Of a DNA stretch of 64,000 bases, positions 11,107-23,344 are shown piece after piece. The first letter of the stretch is position 1, and each line of letters starts with the position of its first letter. The position numbers and the translations under genes were made by a program. Location of the stretch: NCBI RefSeq assembly GCF_019279795.1, contig NC_056745.1, forward strand, positions 1,488,176,757-1,488,240,756, in the 5' to 3' direction. Source of the stretch: Protopterus annectens. Its lineage: Eukaryota; Chordata; Ceratodontiformes; Protopteridae. The notes under the pieces were generated by a model. The model saw only the letters and a program-made list of their open reading frames with translations. It was not told the DNA's origin and did no database searches.

Positions 11107-11765
11107 AACTATGAGGAAAAAACAGCCAACAAGTCCAGTGCTAAAAAAAACAAAAATCAAAAAAAAAAAAATGAAACATTCCAGCAGCAATCAGAAAACA
11201 GGATATTTAATAAGTCATCACTTTCATCCACAACATTCACTGGACTGCACCAGAATAAACCAAACCACTAAAGCACACTATTTAAATAGTATTACAACAT
11301 TAATTAACCAATAGTGCACCATCAATTTAAATCATTAATCATGCACTTAAAGTGCCCCCAATAAAATACAAAATGTTGCAATAAGCCACATTACTTTACT
11401 ATAAAAAAAAATTAATAATAATTTAATAGAATCATTCAAGTCACAAAATGTATCAGCTTGCGGCTTACCCTGTCACATTGTCTCAGCTGCCTATAGTGTA
11501 CTTTATAATCCCCTCCCTGATAGTCTAATAATGCCTTATCTAACACTGAAAAATAAAACTCCCTAAAGCTGGTACATGCTCTACTATGTTATAAACATTA
11601 TTTTAATCTCTGGTTTTAGTACTGTACATATACTCCTTAATTCTTTTAGATAATTTACTAGTAGTCATTCCTGTATAAAAAATATTGTAAGAAAAACATA
11701 CTAATATATATACTAACTCTGTAGAATTAGATATAAAATGCCCTTTTGTTGAATACAGGTGTAAA
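11107..11765 (-). mobile_element. PLE relic (minus) inside CR1-like copy A
   Basis: Read on the minus strand, about 11690 downward gives FYTGMTTSKLSKRIKEYMYS, a GIY-YIG motif of a PLE. Near 11225-11245 the minus strand reads GTTGTGGATGAAAGTG, like the GAAA-bearing ends of other PLEs here. CR1-like sequence flanks it on both sides. AT-rich and heavily decayed; no open frame. Confidence 0.6.
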
Positions 11766-12640
11766 AAACATGACCTATGCAGACTACCTCACAGCCTTAT
11801 CCTTGCATTGCATTCGGTCTCCTACAGGCTGCTGAGAGGAGATCTATTTCTGACATACAGGGCATTGTCATACCTCACCCTGATGGACCTCCTGTATATC
11901 CACAAAACAAACAGCACCAGAATTACCCATTCTAAAGACTTAAACCTTGCCTGTGATATTAACAGGACCTGCTAGAGAGACAGGTATGTATCCCAGAGGA
12001 TACCTCTTCTCTGGAACAGGCTACCCAAGTATATGAAGCAGTTTTCCTCCCTAACTCAATTCAAGTGTAACTTGCACAATTGGATGGGGAACAGGAAATC
12101 ATACCTCTCAACCTCTTAGAGCAGGAAATCTGGACAAAGCCAAAAATAATGATGGCACAAAGGCCCAAAAATAGGGACACTTTAAATATCGCTCTTACAA
12201 ACTTAGTAAATTGATAGAATAACAGGTTTTGCATTAGCATGAATTTTCTAAAGGATATGAAATCTGAAACTCAAATGCCTGCCATTATTTTCTGACTTCA
12301 ACCCTCAATGATCTGCCATTGATTTGCCAGAAAACCACAATTTTATGAGAAAGAGACCAAAAATATGAAGCAAAAATCTGGACATTCTGTGAAAATCTGT
12401 ACAGTTGAGAGGTACGCTGGAAATTCATCCCTGGTTTGGTATCTGTGTCTCTAATGGACACAGGCAGCCTGTAAATGGTTCACCTCCCAGACCCCTGCTT
12501 TTATATGTTTCATCTCCCAAGCTCCTGCTTACACTTATCAAGGGTACCAGAATTTGTCAGTGATTTGGGCTGCATGGCTAGGCTTAAAAAGGTACTTGTG
12601 GTCATTAGCCTAGTAAACACCTATGAACCTATGAACATAT
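11766..12640 (+). pseudogene. CR1-like LINE copy A, 3' end
   Basis: The LINE resumes with the block encoding YRLLRGDLFLTYRA...HSKDLNLACDINRTC (11815-11975) and RYVSQRIPLLWNRLPSYMKQ (11980-12040), the conserved C-terminus of CR1-type ORF2. A foldback element splits the 3' end (12100-12418). The terminus is GGCTAGGCTT...TAGCCTAGTA...CCTATGAACC near 12573-12640, the same 3' end seen in the other copies. Confidence 0.75.
12100..12418. mobile_element. Small foldback (MITE-like) element, family 1, copy 1
   Basis: 319 bp with terminal inverted repeats CATACCTCTCAAC and GTTGAGAGGTAC and no coding capacity. A GGAAAT hexamer flanks both ends (12094-12099, 12419-12424). Two further copies lie at 38990-39265 (inverted) and 58026-58337. 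All three share internal tracts such as GGCACAAAGGCCCAAAAATA. Confidence 0.75.
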
Positions 12641-13140
12641 TAGGTAGTTCCCCAACACTGTACCCATTGCTCACTCTTGTCACTATGCCCTCCCTACTTG
12701 TCCATGTGATAACCTCTGTGCCCTTCCCTTAGAGTTCTTACATTAAGAAGGGCTCCCCTGCACCCTTGTAACATAAGAGTGTGGCTATAGCCTTGTCTGA
12801 TCTGGGATTGCTGGAGGAAGGATCACTGTGTGATTTCCTATTGGTAGACTGGTTTAAGACTGTTGAAATTCACCTGTATATAAGCCTCATGTTTACACAT
12901 AGCTGCACACCACTCAATGGGGGTATCAGCACCCTGTATAAATATAAATGCCAAAAATCACATTTTTTCCTAGACACTAGTCAGTGAAACCCCCCAGGCT
13001 TCCCTGCTGCTCAGCAAGCAACTCAGCTATGCACTAAGCATTGTCACCCCGCTGAGCAGTGTTGCATCATGTTTCATCCCTAATCTTCTCTAAAATAAGT
13101 CCCATTGTTAATCCAAGAGCAACAGTTGATCTAATTTGCC
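12641..13140. other. Non-coding stretch leading into CR1-like copy B
   Basis: No supportable gene. From about 12790 it may be the 5' UTR of the CR1-like LINE that begins coding at 13177; the first part (12641-12780) is unassigned. Confidence 0.35.
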
Positions 13141-13176
13141 CTCTCACAAACTAGTATTTAAGAATTAACTGCTACT

Positions 13177-14113
13177 ATGGACAGTCAGTTTCCCAACATT
13201 TGTCCAGCCAGCTTGAGTGACATGGGCATCATGAGGCAATGTAGCAATTACCTGATGTATACTGACAACCACTTGATCCTAAAGCAAACAAACACAGCAT
13301 GTGAGAGATGTAACTATACCATGAAATTAGAATCAGTCCTCTCACATAATATGCAAGACATACAACAGGTTATCAGGACACAGAACTCCCCTCTCACACA
13401 AGATAAAGTCAAGACACAAACCCACATATGCGGAGGTACTAAGAGCGTACCAAAAGACCAGAGGCCTTCCAAGAGCAAACAACATACACATACTGGTACA
13501 GAAACAAAATCCACCACTACACATAACAACACACATATCAGTGTCTCAGCAAATAAGCAGCTAAGGCAAAACACCTCAAAAACAAATATCCTGGTCATAG
13601 GAACTCAACAGAGAGACACACAAATATTCCCCCATCAGATTGCACAAGGACAAGGTCACAGTCAGCTGCCTGCCAGGTGCCAGGATCCATCAAATCACGT
13701 ATGCACCAAAGTCACTCAGCAACTCCCGTTATGACTCTGTCATAGTACATGTTGGAGTGAATGACTTGAGATGTACCTCTCTGAACTACATGGAGACAGA
13801 CATGACTGAACTCTCAGATTATGTGTCCCTGACAGGTATGTCCCTAGCCCTAAGCAACATTCTACCGTCACTTAGGATTATACCACAATACAGACAAAAA
13901 ATTATCAATTTCAAAAATTGGCTTAGCTTCCGGTGCCACTCCAGGGGGATCCAGTATCTGTCAGCCTGGGAAGACATGGTCGATAGACCATGCTGCTTTG
14001 CCAGAGATGGCCTTCGCCTGTCTTCTCAAGGCTTTTGGATACTAGCAAAAATAGCAGCCTCCCCCATAACACCTTTTTTAGCCAATGTAAAAATAACTAA
14101 ACTTCTGACATAA
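13177..14113 (+). pseudogene. CR1-like LINE copy B, ORF1 with SGNH esterase
   Basis: The first part (13177-13734) is a polar Cys-containing region (CERCNYTMK) followed by a Thr/Lys-rich linker. The second part (13640-14113, next frame) reads YDSVIVHVGVNDLR, a long middle and ARDGLRLSSQGFWILA. These are the later blocks of the SGNH/GDSL esterase found in ORF1 of many CR1-clade LINEs: the VGVNDL block and the catalytic D-x-L-H/R-L-S block. The change of frame near 13640-13735 breaks it. The minus-strand copy at 31841-32330 carries the same domain. Confidence 0.8.
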
Positions 14114-14118
14114 AGAAA

Positions 14119-14817
14119 TCCACTAGCAACAAACTCAAGGTCATGCTGCTTAATGCTAGGAGCATAAACAGGAAACTGCACTCCCTGGAAGCACTCCTCA
14201 CCTTGGAAGATGATGGCGCCGGTGCAGTCACTGAGACTTGGTTCAAGGCCACAGAGAGCACCCTGGCTGTACAAGGCTACAATACCTTTCACACATTCAG
14301 ACCCCAAAACGAACATGAAAGAACCAAAGGTGGAGGTGTACCCATCTTCATTAAATCCAAATACACCTCAGCACTAGTAAAACAGGATGACTCTCTTGAG
14401 CTACTCCAGGTTCAAATAACTATAGGTAAAATATTCTCCCACATTATTGCCACCTACAGGTCCCCCACCATGAACCAGGAGAAGCACACGCCTACCTGGA
14501 CTTGCTACAGTCAGTATACAGCCAGACACCTTGGTCAGGAGAGTTTTCAACTATCCTTGCATCCATTGGGTGACTTACCTGACCACAAACACGATCAGTC
14601 TGAGGTTCCTGGTCTTTGTTAATTCAAATGTCCTAGTAAAGTTGGTCTGCACCCCCACAAGGGGCTCAAATGTCCTAGACCTAGTGCTCACTAACATGGG
14701 GCATCACTGCACTACCTCCTGTGTTTTGCCCTGCCTGGTACGGTCAGACCATAAATCTGTCTTGTTTGAAGTAAAGATCAGACCTGACACCCCCTCACAG
14801 GAACAAAAAAAATGAAA
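14119..14817 (+). pseudogene. CR1-like LINE copy B, ORF2 endonuclease
   Basis: The start LLNARSINRKLHSLEALL (14140-14195) is the characteristic first motif of the CR1/L2-type apurinic endonuclease. It is followed by AVTETWFKA (14224-14250) with the catalytic Glu. The C-terminal blocks appear at 14640-14770: STRGSNVLDLVLTN-like sequence and VRSDHKSVLFEV with the catalytic SDH. A frame change separates the two halves near 14530. The domain cuts target DNA for target-primed reverse transcription. Confidence 0.8.
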
Positions 14818-15374
14818 AATTTCTCCAAAGCAAACTATAGCCTACTAAGTGATGGCATAAAAAGTTTGAAAGCCCCTGTTAGTACAGCTAACAATGACTC
14901 CTATGCAGTGGAGTACATAAATGCCCTATATAGCCACGTAAACAAATGAATTGACTCGGCTGTACCTGACAGGATCAAAACCAGGTCCTCCTGAACAAAC
15001 AAGCTACCCTGGTGGACTGTTAGTATAAATATGTTATATGACAAAAAAAAAGAACCTGATATCCAAGAACAAGAGAGAACTTACTCAACAGAAAAAAATA
15101 TCCTCCACAGCATGAACAAGCAAATCAGATATCTTCTAAAGTCCTCTAAGGTTAGTTACAAGTCTAAATTAGCATCCCTAGTTAAAGACAATCATAAGGC
15201 ATTCTTTAGCTACATCCAAAACCTAAAAGGGAATACCCAGCTGTGTGCCAAACTTATAGTGGATGGTACCACTCACACTGAACCTGTGGAAATTGAAAAC
15301 CTACTAGCTGACAGATTTGGCAACAACTTCACCTCATTGTCCACACCAGCCATACCCCAAGGCAGTCCTGACAC
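14818..15374 (+). pseudogene. CR1-like LINE copy B, endonuclease-RT linker
   Basis: The longest open piece (15031-15374) reads NKQIRYLLKSSKVSYKSKLASLVKDNHKAFFSYIQNLKG, the typical linker between endonuclease and RT in CR1-type LINEs. It runs straight into the left end of DIRS element 1 at 15375. The RT continues on the far side at about 20891. Confidence 0.75.
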
Positions 15375-15716
15375 AGTACAGTTGTGTATACCTACCATAA
15401 ATGTAGATGTTCAAGTGTCTTCACTGTTGCAGTCATAACTGTAGGGTACTCCTGCCGGCAGGCAGCCCAAGGTCGGCCAGAATATCAAAGTCTGGGTCCG
15501 GCGTCGGCTGTTTCAGCAAGTACCCTGACGTCAGAACGCATGGGTATAAAGCTGACAGCAGACGCCATCTTCTCCAGCCTTTCTTGCCCCTGATGTCAGA
15601 AGCCCCCATAAAACCAAAAGGTGTCCCAAGGGAAACACAAATACACCAGAAAGGTCTTGGAAAAGGAAACAAAGTAAGCAAAAAGAAACAAGAGGGGTCT
15701 GGAGGGAGGGAAACAC

Positions 15717-15815
15717 CGACTGCAACAGTGAAGTCACTCGAACATCTACATTTATGGTAGGTATACACAACTGTACTATGTTCTTCATGTTTCACTGTTG
15801 CAGTCATAACTGCAG
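15717..15815. repeat. DIRS 1 internal complementary region
   Basis: This ~100-bp block is complementary to the two outer ends joined together: one half mirrors the left terminus (AACATCTACATTTATGGTAG), the other the right terminus (GTTCTTCATGTTTCACTG). In DIRS elements this region is thought to template the circular intermediate. Confidence 0.8.
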
Positions 15816-15859
15816 GGTAGAATCCCAAAGCTGAGAACATGGGAGGAGGTTATGAAGAA

Positions 15860-17224
15860 GAAGGAGCAGCTAGAAGACCCTGCAAAACAGCAGAGGCAAA
15901 GCCTGCCCTAGACTTAGAGTACAAAGGGAGGTTATAGTGCTTGGAAAAGGTATGCACAGAGCTCCAAGTGGCAGCCTCCAGAATGTCCTTGGTAGGAACT
16001 CCTCTGAGAAAGGCTGCTGAAGTGGCAGCTGCTCTAGTAGAATGAGTCCTGACAGTACCTGGAATCTGTTTTCCATAAAGAGAGTAACAATATCTTATTC
16101 CATGAGCAATCCATTTGGAAATAGTTTGCTTAGAAATAGCTTTACCTAAAAGAGATAAGCAATTGATCTGATTTTCTGAAATCTTTGGTTTTGTCCAGGT
16201 AAAAATGTAGTTGCCTGTGCATGTCCAATGAATGCAAAATCCTTTCCCCCTTACTTTGGGGTTTTGGGAAAAAGGTAGGAAGGTGAACAGTCTGATTTAG
16301 AGCCACTCTAGAAACTACCTTAGGCATAAAAGTAGGATTGGTCCTCAAGGAAACTCTGTCCTGATGGAAGATGAGGTATGGTTCCACGGCCATGAGGGCT
16401 TGAAACTCAGATACCCTTCTGGCAGAAGTCAAGGCCAATAAGATAGCTGTCTTCCAGGATAAGAACTTAATATCCGCAGAGGCAGCAGGCTCAAAAGGAG
16501 GCAAAGTAAGCTTCTCCAAGACATAGTTGAGATCCCAAGGAGGGACAGGAGGAGATCTAGGAGGTCTTAAATTCTTAGCTCCTCTTAGAAATTGTCTAAC
16601 CAGCTGGTGGGAAAAAACGAGAGGATCACAATTGAAATGAGCCGAAATAGCAGAAGCATGAATTTTAAAGGAAGAAAAGGAATGACCTTTAATCAAAAGG
16701 TCTGAGAGATAAAGTAAAATAGAGGGAATATCAGGTAATAAAGGATCAGAGCCACGATCCTGCATCCAAATACAAAATCTTTTCCATTTAGAAGCATAAG
16801 ATTTCCTTGTACTAGGACGCCTAGCTTCCAAAAGAATATCCAAAACTTTTTTAGGAAGAGAAGAAGGAATCAATTGCCTTTGATGAGCCAAGCTGCCAGG
16901 CAGAGAGTCTTGATTTGAGAGTGAAATATCTGACCCTGATGCTGGGACAGTAGAGAATGGGTCAGAGGAAGACTCAAGGGGTTCCAAGCAAAGGTGCAGT
17001 AGAGTTGGGTACCAAAACTGACGAGGCCAATTTGGAGCTATCAAAATTATCAGTCTGGGTTTGTCCAGCTTTATCTTTAGCAATACCCGAGGCAGAAGAG
17101 GAAGAGGAGGGAAGGCATATCGAAAGATTCCTCCAGCTGAAGGACAGGGCATCCACTTTCCAAGCTGTCTTGTGGAAGGACCTGGTGCAAAAGAGAGGCA
17201 ACTGATGGTTGAGATGGGATGCAA
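15860..17224 (-). pseudogene. DIRS 1 tyrosine recombinase region
   Basis: The open stretch 16142-17224 (minus) contains STRKSYASKWKRFCIWM, then SARRVSEFQAL, the helix carrying the first catalytic Arg of tyrosine recombinases, and FMPKVVSRV with later blocks. The more 3' part of the domain lies in 15870-16140. The same protein is better preserved in DIRS 2 (46915-48123). The recombinase catalyses integration of the circular DNA form. Confidence 0.85.
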
Positions 17225-18769
17225 ACAGATCTATCTGAGGACAGCCCCAAACTGCAGTTATCTTGCTGAATAAGTTGGGGTCCAACATCCATTCGTGAGG
17301 ATCCAAAATGTTTCTGCTTAGGCTGTCTGCTAAGAGATTCTGATTTCCTGGAATGAACTGTGCCTGAAGATCCAGATTCAAATTTAGGGCTGAGTCCCAT
17401 AAAGTCATGGCAAGTCTGCAAAGGGGGTAAGAGTGAGAGCCCCTTGCTTGTTTATGTACCACATGACTGTGGTATTGTCTGTTCGAATTAGCAGAGGTCC
17501 TGGCTTCAAAAGAGTCTGGAAGGCTAGAAGAGCATTTTGGACTGCTAACATTTCTTTCAAGTTGATGTGCCATAGCAGGTGTTTGTTTGTCCAAGAGCCC
17601 TGTTGGCATTTGTCTAGAAAATGAGCTCCCCAAGCATAATCCGAGGCGTCCGTGGTTATGATCTGAGTAGGTTGAGGAAGACGAAAGGGCTTCCCTTCGT
17701 TCAAAACACATGCCCTGGACCACCAAAGGAATTCCTTCTGGAGGCAGGGAATCAGTGGAATCATTGTATCCAGACTGTGGCAATGCTGAGACCATACACT
17801 CTTTAGGTACCATTGAAGTTTCCTCATGTGAAGCCTTGCATTTGGAATCAACAGGGTGCAAGAGGCTATGTAGCCCAAAGCCTGCAGGAATTTCCTTGCA
17901 GTGAGCCGAGTCAATGTTGCCAAGGTCTTGAAGATTGAAGCCAGCTGTAACTGTTTTTCTGGAGTAAGGAAGGCCATCTGTAAACTTGTGTCTAGAACAG
18001 CTCCCAAAAAGGTCATTCGTTGAGAAGGAATCAAATGTGACTTTTTTGTGTTCACTGAGAATCCCAGTAGTAGGAGAAGACGTTGAACAAAATGCAGGTG
18101 TTGAAGTAAAAGGTCTTTGCTGTCTGCCTGAATTAGACAGTCGTCCAGATAGGGGTAAATCTGAATCCCCTGAAGTCTACAGTAAGCTACTACTGGAGCC
18201 AGGCATTTGGTAAAAACTCTGGGCGCAGTAGATAAGCCAAATGGCAGTACAGAGAATTGGAAGTGTCTCGAGCCTGCCTTGAATCTGAGGTACTTTCTGC
18301 ATTGTTGCCTTATGGGGACGTGTAAGTAAGCCTCTTTTAAGTCCAATGTTACCATCCAAGCATCTTATGAGAGCATTGGGAGAAGTTGTTGAAGTGTAAG
18401 CATCTTGAATTTTGGAATTTCCAAAAAGGTGTTTAATATTGAGAGGTCCAGAATAGGTCTCCAGGAGTTTTGTTTTCTTGGGACCAGAAAACGTCTTGAG
18501 TAAAAACCTTTCCCCACCTCTAGAGGTGGAACAGGTTCTATGGCCCTTAAGGCTAATAAAGCATCCACTTGATTTAAGGCCTCTGTTGTTGATGTTTGGG
18601 CAGATCTGGCCAGCTGGAAGGCCTTGGCAGAGTCTGAAAGTGGAATCTGTAGCCTTTCAAAATCACGTCTAACACCCATTTGTCCTGGGTAATGTGAGTC
18701 CAATTCTGGTAAAAAAGAGAAAGTTTTCCTCTGAGAGGGGCATCCAGGGAAGGAAGACCTGTATCCCAA
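16974..18769 (-). pseudogene. DIRS 1 reverse transcriptase / RNase H region
   Basis: Read on the minus strand, 18769-17405 gives the DIRS RT: FLVPRKQNSWRPILDLSILN, then MVTLDLKEAYLHVPI, FSVLPFGLSTAPRVFTK and YLDDCLIQA with the catalytic YLDD. Downstream, ITTDASDYAWGAHF and IRTDNTTVMWYINKQG are RNase H motifs. The region is treated as a fossil. Confidence 0.88.
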
Positions 18770-20373
18770 CAGAGGGAGTCATTGGGTCTGCTTTCTTTGG
18801 GTTTGAGGTCTGTCTTCTCCCCTTCTAGGTGAAGAAGCAGTCCACTGTCTAGATCTGTAAGAGGCCTGAGCCTGCGCCCGACCTCTGGAGCGTCTATATC
18901 TTCCCCTTTGAGGCCTGTCAGAAGTGGGAAAAGACCAATTTTTGGAGGGCCAATTTCTAGAAAATCTAGGAGGCTGTACTTGCAAAAACCTTTCACAGTC
19001 TGCATAGACTTGGCTTTTTCTTCCATCTTTTTAATAACCTCCTCAGCCTTAGATCCAAATAAGACATCATGCTGAACAGGGGCATCTAGCAATTTAGCCT
19101 TAACTTGTTCAGGTAAATTCTGCTCACGAAGCCAAGCATGTCTCCTGATAACAGTATCAGAGACAGCAGCCCTGCAGGAAGCCTCTAAGGCATCAAAACC
19201 ACAATGTAAACTATGTTTGCTAACTTGTTCAGTTGCATGCAACACATCCTGTAATTCCTTGTCCTCAGCACATGCAGGAAAGGTAGAAAGCCTTTGTTTT
19301 AAAACAGATAAAAGAAACTGTTGATACTTAAACATGTGAAACTGGCAATTTAAAGCTCTAATAGAAAGGGTAGCTGAAGTATAAACCTTTTTGCCCCACC
19401 TGTCCAAGGCACGAGAATCCATTTCAGAGGGGATAGGATTCTTAGAGGCGGCGGCCTTAGCAGCCTTGGAACCCTGCGAAATAGTTTCAGGATCAGCAGA
19501 AGGGTTCTTAAATAAGAATTGATGGGAATCAGGGACCCTGTAAAATCTATCAGGCTTAGAAGGAGCAGGAGGCAAGGAATCAGGATTCAAGTTAGCTTCA
19601 GAGAAGGCATCGTCCACAATGTCAAGTACAGGAGGAATAGCTAAAGGCCTATGTTGAGGGAGAAGAAGAAATTCCCTAAGCCTCTTTTTGGAAGCAGAAT
19701 AATCCTGACCTTCCCAATGAAAATGTTCCCTCATCTCATGCAAGGTTTCCCCAAAAGAGAAATCTTCAGGGGGAGAGGCAGAAGGAACAGAATCCTCTGC
19801 ATCCGAATCCTCATAAGGAGGAAAAGAGTAATCCTGATCAGAGGAAGAAACAGAAGATACAGAAGCCTGATCAGAGGAATCATAAGGGATATCCTGTCTA
19901 GGCCTTTTGTCAGGAGGAGGGTGAGAGCCCCTAATCATAGTTAATAAATCCTCAGCCATCCATAGTAATTGCTTCTGAGTCTTAGGAGCTGAATCCGAAG
20001 AAGCTGGAGCAGAAAGTCTGGGTTTAACAGGAGTCTTTGACTTAGCCTTTGTCTTTGTGGAAATAGTAATATGTGAAGGCCTGAAGACCCCCTCAGAAGC
20101 CGGTACCTGCACAGCGGTTCCGGACCCATCTGAAGGAGCGACGTCCGAAGGTCCTGCAGCAGACAAATTACTAGGCCTAGATGGCTCCCCATGGGAGTCC
20201 ATGTCGGCCATCGGTTCTGAAGTGGCGGATGACAGGGGCTGCAAAAGCGCCTCACTGATGACCGCCGAACCCGAAGCTGGCTCCGGCTGCAAAGTATCCT
20301 GTTTGGACCTCGGAGGCCTGTCCTTGTCTTTGCGTTTCTTCTGTATTCCGGTAGTCGGTATATCCAACGACAT
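18574..20373 (-). pseudogene. DIRS 1 gag-like region
   Basis: A long open stretch (599 residues) begins with a basic, Pro/Ser-rich N-terminus. Its middle includes MREHFHWEGQDYSASKKRLREFLLLPQ, and further on HAWLREQNLPEQVKAKLLDAP and FGSKAEEVIKKMEEKAKSMQ, the conserved DIRS gag-like block also present in DIRS 2 at 50505-51335. A separate small minus-strand piece at 20386-20571 reads CVSCGKQIPHKDFHSYCLPCLGPDHD, a Cys-rich zinc-knuckle-like N-terminal piece that recurs in DIRS 2 near 52160. Confidence 0.8.
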
Positions 20374-20890
20374 CCTATAATTAAATCATCTACTGAAGTA
20401 ATTCAAGGCCCAATCATACCTACGCTTGATACTGCGAGAATTAAACCTGGCACAGAACCGACAGCAAGAAACGTCGTGGTCAGGGCCTAAGCAAGGTAGA
20501 CAGTAAGAGTGGAAATCTTTATGAGGTATTTGTTTTCCACACGATACACAATTATTAACTTTTTCTGACATCGGAGGAGCAAGAAAAAGGTTTCCCCAAC
20601 GGGGTACTTAGCTTTGAGAAGAGAAGTAGAAAACTTCGGACCGACGACAATCACACCACATTGTCTTGAAAACGCCAACCAACAACTAGTGAACTGCTTT
20701 GCACCGCATGGCAAGAAAGACTGGAGAAGATGGCATCGGCTGTCAGCTTTATACCCATGCGTTCTGACGTCAGGGTACTTGCTGAAACAGCCGAAGCCGG
20801 ACCCAGACTTTGATATTCTGGCCGACCTCGGGCTGCCTGCCGGCAGGAGTACCCTACAGTTATGACTGCAACAGTGAAACACGAAGAACA

Positions 20891-22600
20891 TCAGTCCTCT
20901 ACCAAGTATCTACAATGAACAGGTCATACAAGTGCACTCCAAATCTAAAAGCACTGCCTCTATGGGCCAAGATAACAACTCAGGCTGCTTATTAAACAAT
21001 CTAAAACAAGTCCTAATGGAACCACTTGGCTGTCTCTTTGCCCATACCCTGAGCACTAGCTTTGTTCTGGATGATAGCAACAGTAATCCCCTTGAACAAA
21101 CTGTACAAAGGGGCTCCATCAACCTACCCTGAGCACTAATGACCCATAAGCCTAGCCAGCCTTATCTGCAAGGCCATGGAAAGAATCATCATTGACCTTA
21201 TCAACATGGACATAGGCAACCTTCAAACTCTTGATATGAGTCAGTTTGGTTTCATCAAGGGTAGAACTTGCTTATTAAACATGGTGGACTTCTTGGAAAA
21301 TGTCACCAAAGCCTTGGATGAGGGCAAAGCAATACATACAGCCTATCTTGACTTAACCAAGGCCTTTGACACAATTCCCCACTCAGGAATCATTGAGAAA
21401 CTCTCTCAGATGGGGATTAACCCATACATCAATAGGTGGGTAGCCCACTTGACTGACTGAACAAACACTGTCAAAGTTGGGGAGTCCATCTCCACCAGTA
21501 GAGCAGTTACCAGTGAGGTACCATAAAGATCTTGCTGAGCCCTCTATGGTTTTGTATCTATTTCTCTGAAGTCCAGAAAAAAGTAGAATGCCTGTGGCTT
21601 ACCAAGTTTTCAGGTGACGTTAGATGGGTGCAATTATAGAGTCCCCCAGCGATTTTAACATATTACAGACGGGACTAATGCAGACAAATGATTGGTGCCA
21701 AAGTGCCAAAGTCATGGACTAAAACTAAATGCAAAAAAATGCCTCATTATCCCCTTTGGTTAAGAAGTAGCCCCTGCTAATTATGATATATATGGCACTC
21801 CTCTAAGTTCAAACCTAATGATGCAAGACTTGGGAACACAGGTTGATAACAATCTAAACTTCGATCACCATGTGTCCATAGTCATAAGAAAGCCTTTTAC
21901 ATTGTGCATCTCATAAATAAGGGCATTGTATCCAAGACTAAGGTGGGTATAACTCTGCTGTATTCGAACCTTATCAGACCACTAGTAGAGCACAATGCCC
22001 CCCCTTCCCCTTCTGTATGTACCTCACCAGACACTTGCAGCAATTGGAGAGACCACAGAGGTTTCTAACCAACAGAATCCAGGGCATGCAAAACATATCA
22101 TACATGAAAAGACTGAAAGCCTTGTCATTGTACTCTGCATCATACAGGCTGCTGAGTGGTGACCTATGCCTGGCCTACAGAGCAGTCTCTGACCCTGCCC
22201 TAATGGAAATGCTGCACATGCACAAATCAAATGATACAAGACTCACTCACTCTAGGGATCTCAACCTTGCCTGTGACATTAACAAAACATGTTGGAGAGA
22301 CAGATATATCTCCCAGAGATTTCCACTCCTCTGAAATATGCTTCCACTTCACGTGAAGCAGAGGTACTCAATCACCTTATTTGCAACCTTGACAATTGTA
22401 TGGGTAACTGTGAATTCACCCTGGGGTGGCACCTATGTCCCACATGGACATGGGCAGTCAATGCTGATCATAGAATTGCCCTGCTAACAACAATCTAATT
22501 ATGTTTTTTTTTTTACATGGCTAGGCTTGTTAAAGGCCCTAGGACCATTAGCCTAGTATCCTCCTATGAACCTATGACCCTATGACCATGGGCAGGTTAT
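20891..22600 (+). pseudogene. CR1-like LINE copy B, RT and 3' end
   Basis: After DIRS 1 the LINE resumes. 21176-21460 reads MERIIIDLINMDIGNLQTLDMSQFGFIKGRTCLLN, then AYLDLTKAFDTIPHSGI with the first catalytic Asp. The YxDD region near 21600 is degraded. The C-terminal block LTRHLQQLERPQRFLTNRIQG (22017-22080) and DINKTCWRDRYISQRFPLL (22270-22334) ends ORF2. The 3' terminus CTAGGCTT...TAGCCTAGTA...CCTATGAACCTATGA lies at 22522-22590. Several stops and frame changes are present. Confidence 0.8.
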
Positions 22601-23340
22601 GTCTGATGGACAGTATGGACAGATAGTGAGATACCTGGATGCAAGTATTGCATGCATGAGTTTCAGTATTTGTTGTGTCTGTTCTGGCGCAGCGGTGCGA
22701 ACCAGATGTAACCTTTTTACCAGTGCCACAGTGCATTGCACCTACATTTGCCTCACATGGTCTTTCCCTGCAGCAGATTCCTTCAGCAGCTCTTCAGCTG
22801 TCCATCCTTTGCCACTGGCTCTTGTCCATCTGGTCCTTTAATAGCAGAGTCACCCACACTGTCTGTGCACAATCATGTTGCACAGAATTGCACAGACAGG
22901 CAATCTCTTTCGGCAGGTCTCTGGCACACACTGCAGTGCACCACTATAGGAATCTGTAAATAGTGGGAGTGAATCTTCATCAGTCTGAACACATGATTGA
23001 CAGTGTGGTGCTGTAATGTATCTCATTCATACTCTGTGGGTTATGTTATGTATCATTGTCATAAGCCATTGCTCTAGGGCATTTCCAAAATCACTAATAA
23101 AGATGTCCCTCTGGGTAGTTGCCCAGCACAAATCACTGTTATAGGTCAGAATAACACCTCTAAATTGCCCAAACTATTTAGGTTCAACATTTCTAAACTC
23201 CCAATCCCTGGCTGTGCCTGCAAATGGTCTAATGTGATCAGGGTGGTGCCCTGGCAGACTAACTAAATAAATGAATCCCACTGCTACAGAATCTGACTTC
23301 AGTGTGCAGCCTGCACCTTGCATTCTCATTTCATTACTAC
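22601..23340. other. Unassigned non-coding sequence
   Basis: No gene, repeat partner or structural element is recognisable. Short overlapping open stretches near 22600-22960 lack any family motif. A TGGCGCAGCGGTG string near 22684 looks like a Pol III A box, but no B box follows. Confidence 0.3.
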
Positions 23341-23344
23341 TGCA

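Larger units (their letters stand above)
15375..20890 (-). mobile_element. DIRS-type retroelement 1 (tyrosine recombinase; virus-like fossil)
   Basis: About 5.5 kb in minus orientation. It has inverted terminal repeats (about 15375-15600 and 20700-20890), an internal complementary region (about 15717-15815), a gag-like region, RT/RNase H and a tyrosine recombinase. DIRS elements integrate through the recombinase from a circular intermediate and usually leave no target duplication, which fits here. The element looks complete in layout with only a few breaks, so it is probably fairly young. It sits inside CR1-like copy B. The heptamer CAGTCCT lies just outside both ends. Confidence 0.88.

Noticed and set aside
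15407-15840. Open frames at both ends of DIRS 1
   Set aside because: They lie within the inverted terminal repeats and the internal complementary region and mirror each other; not genes.
22599-22963. Overlapping open frames near 22.6-22.96 kb as a gene, and a tRNA-like A box at 22684
   Set aside because: Three frames are open over the same stretch with no family motif, and no B box is found at the proper distance.
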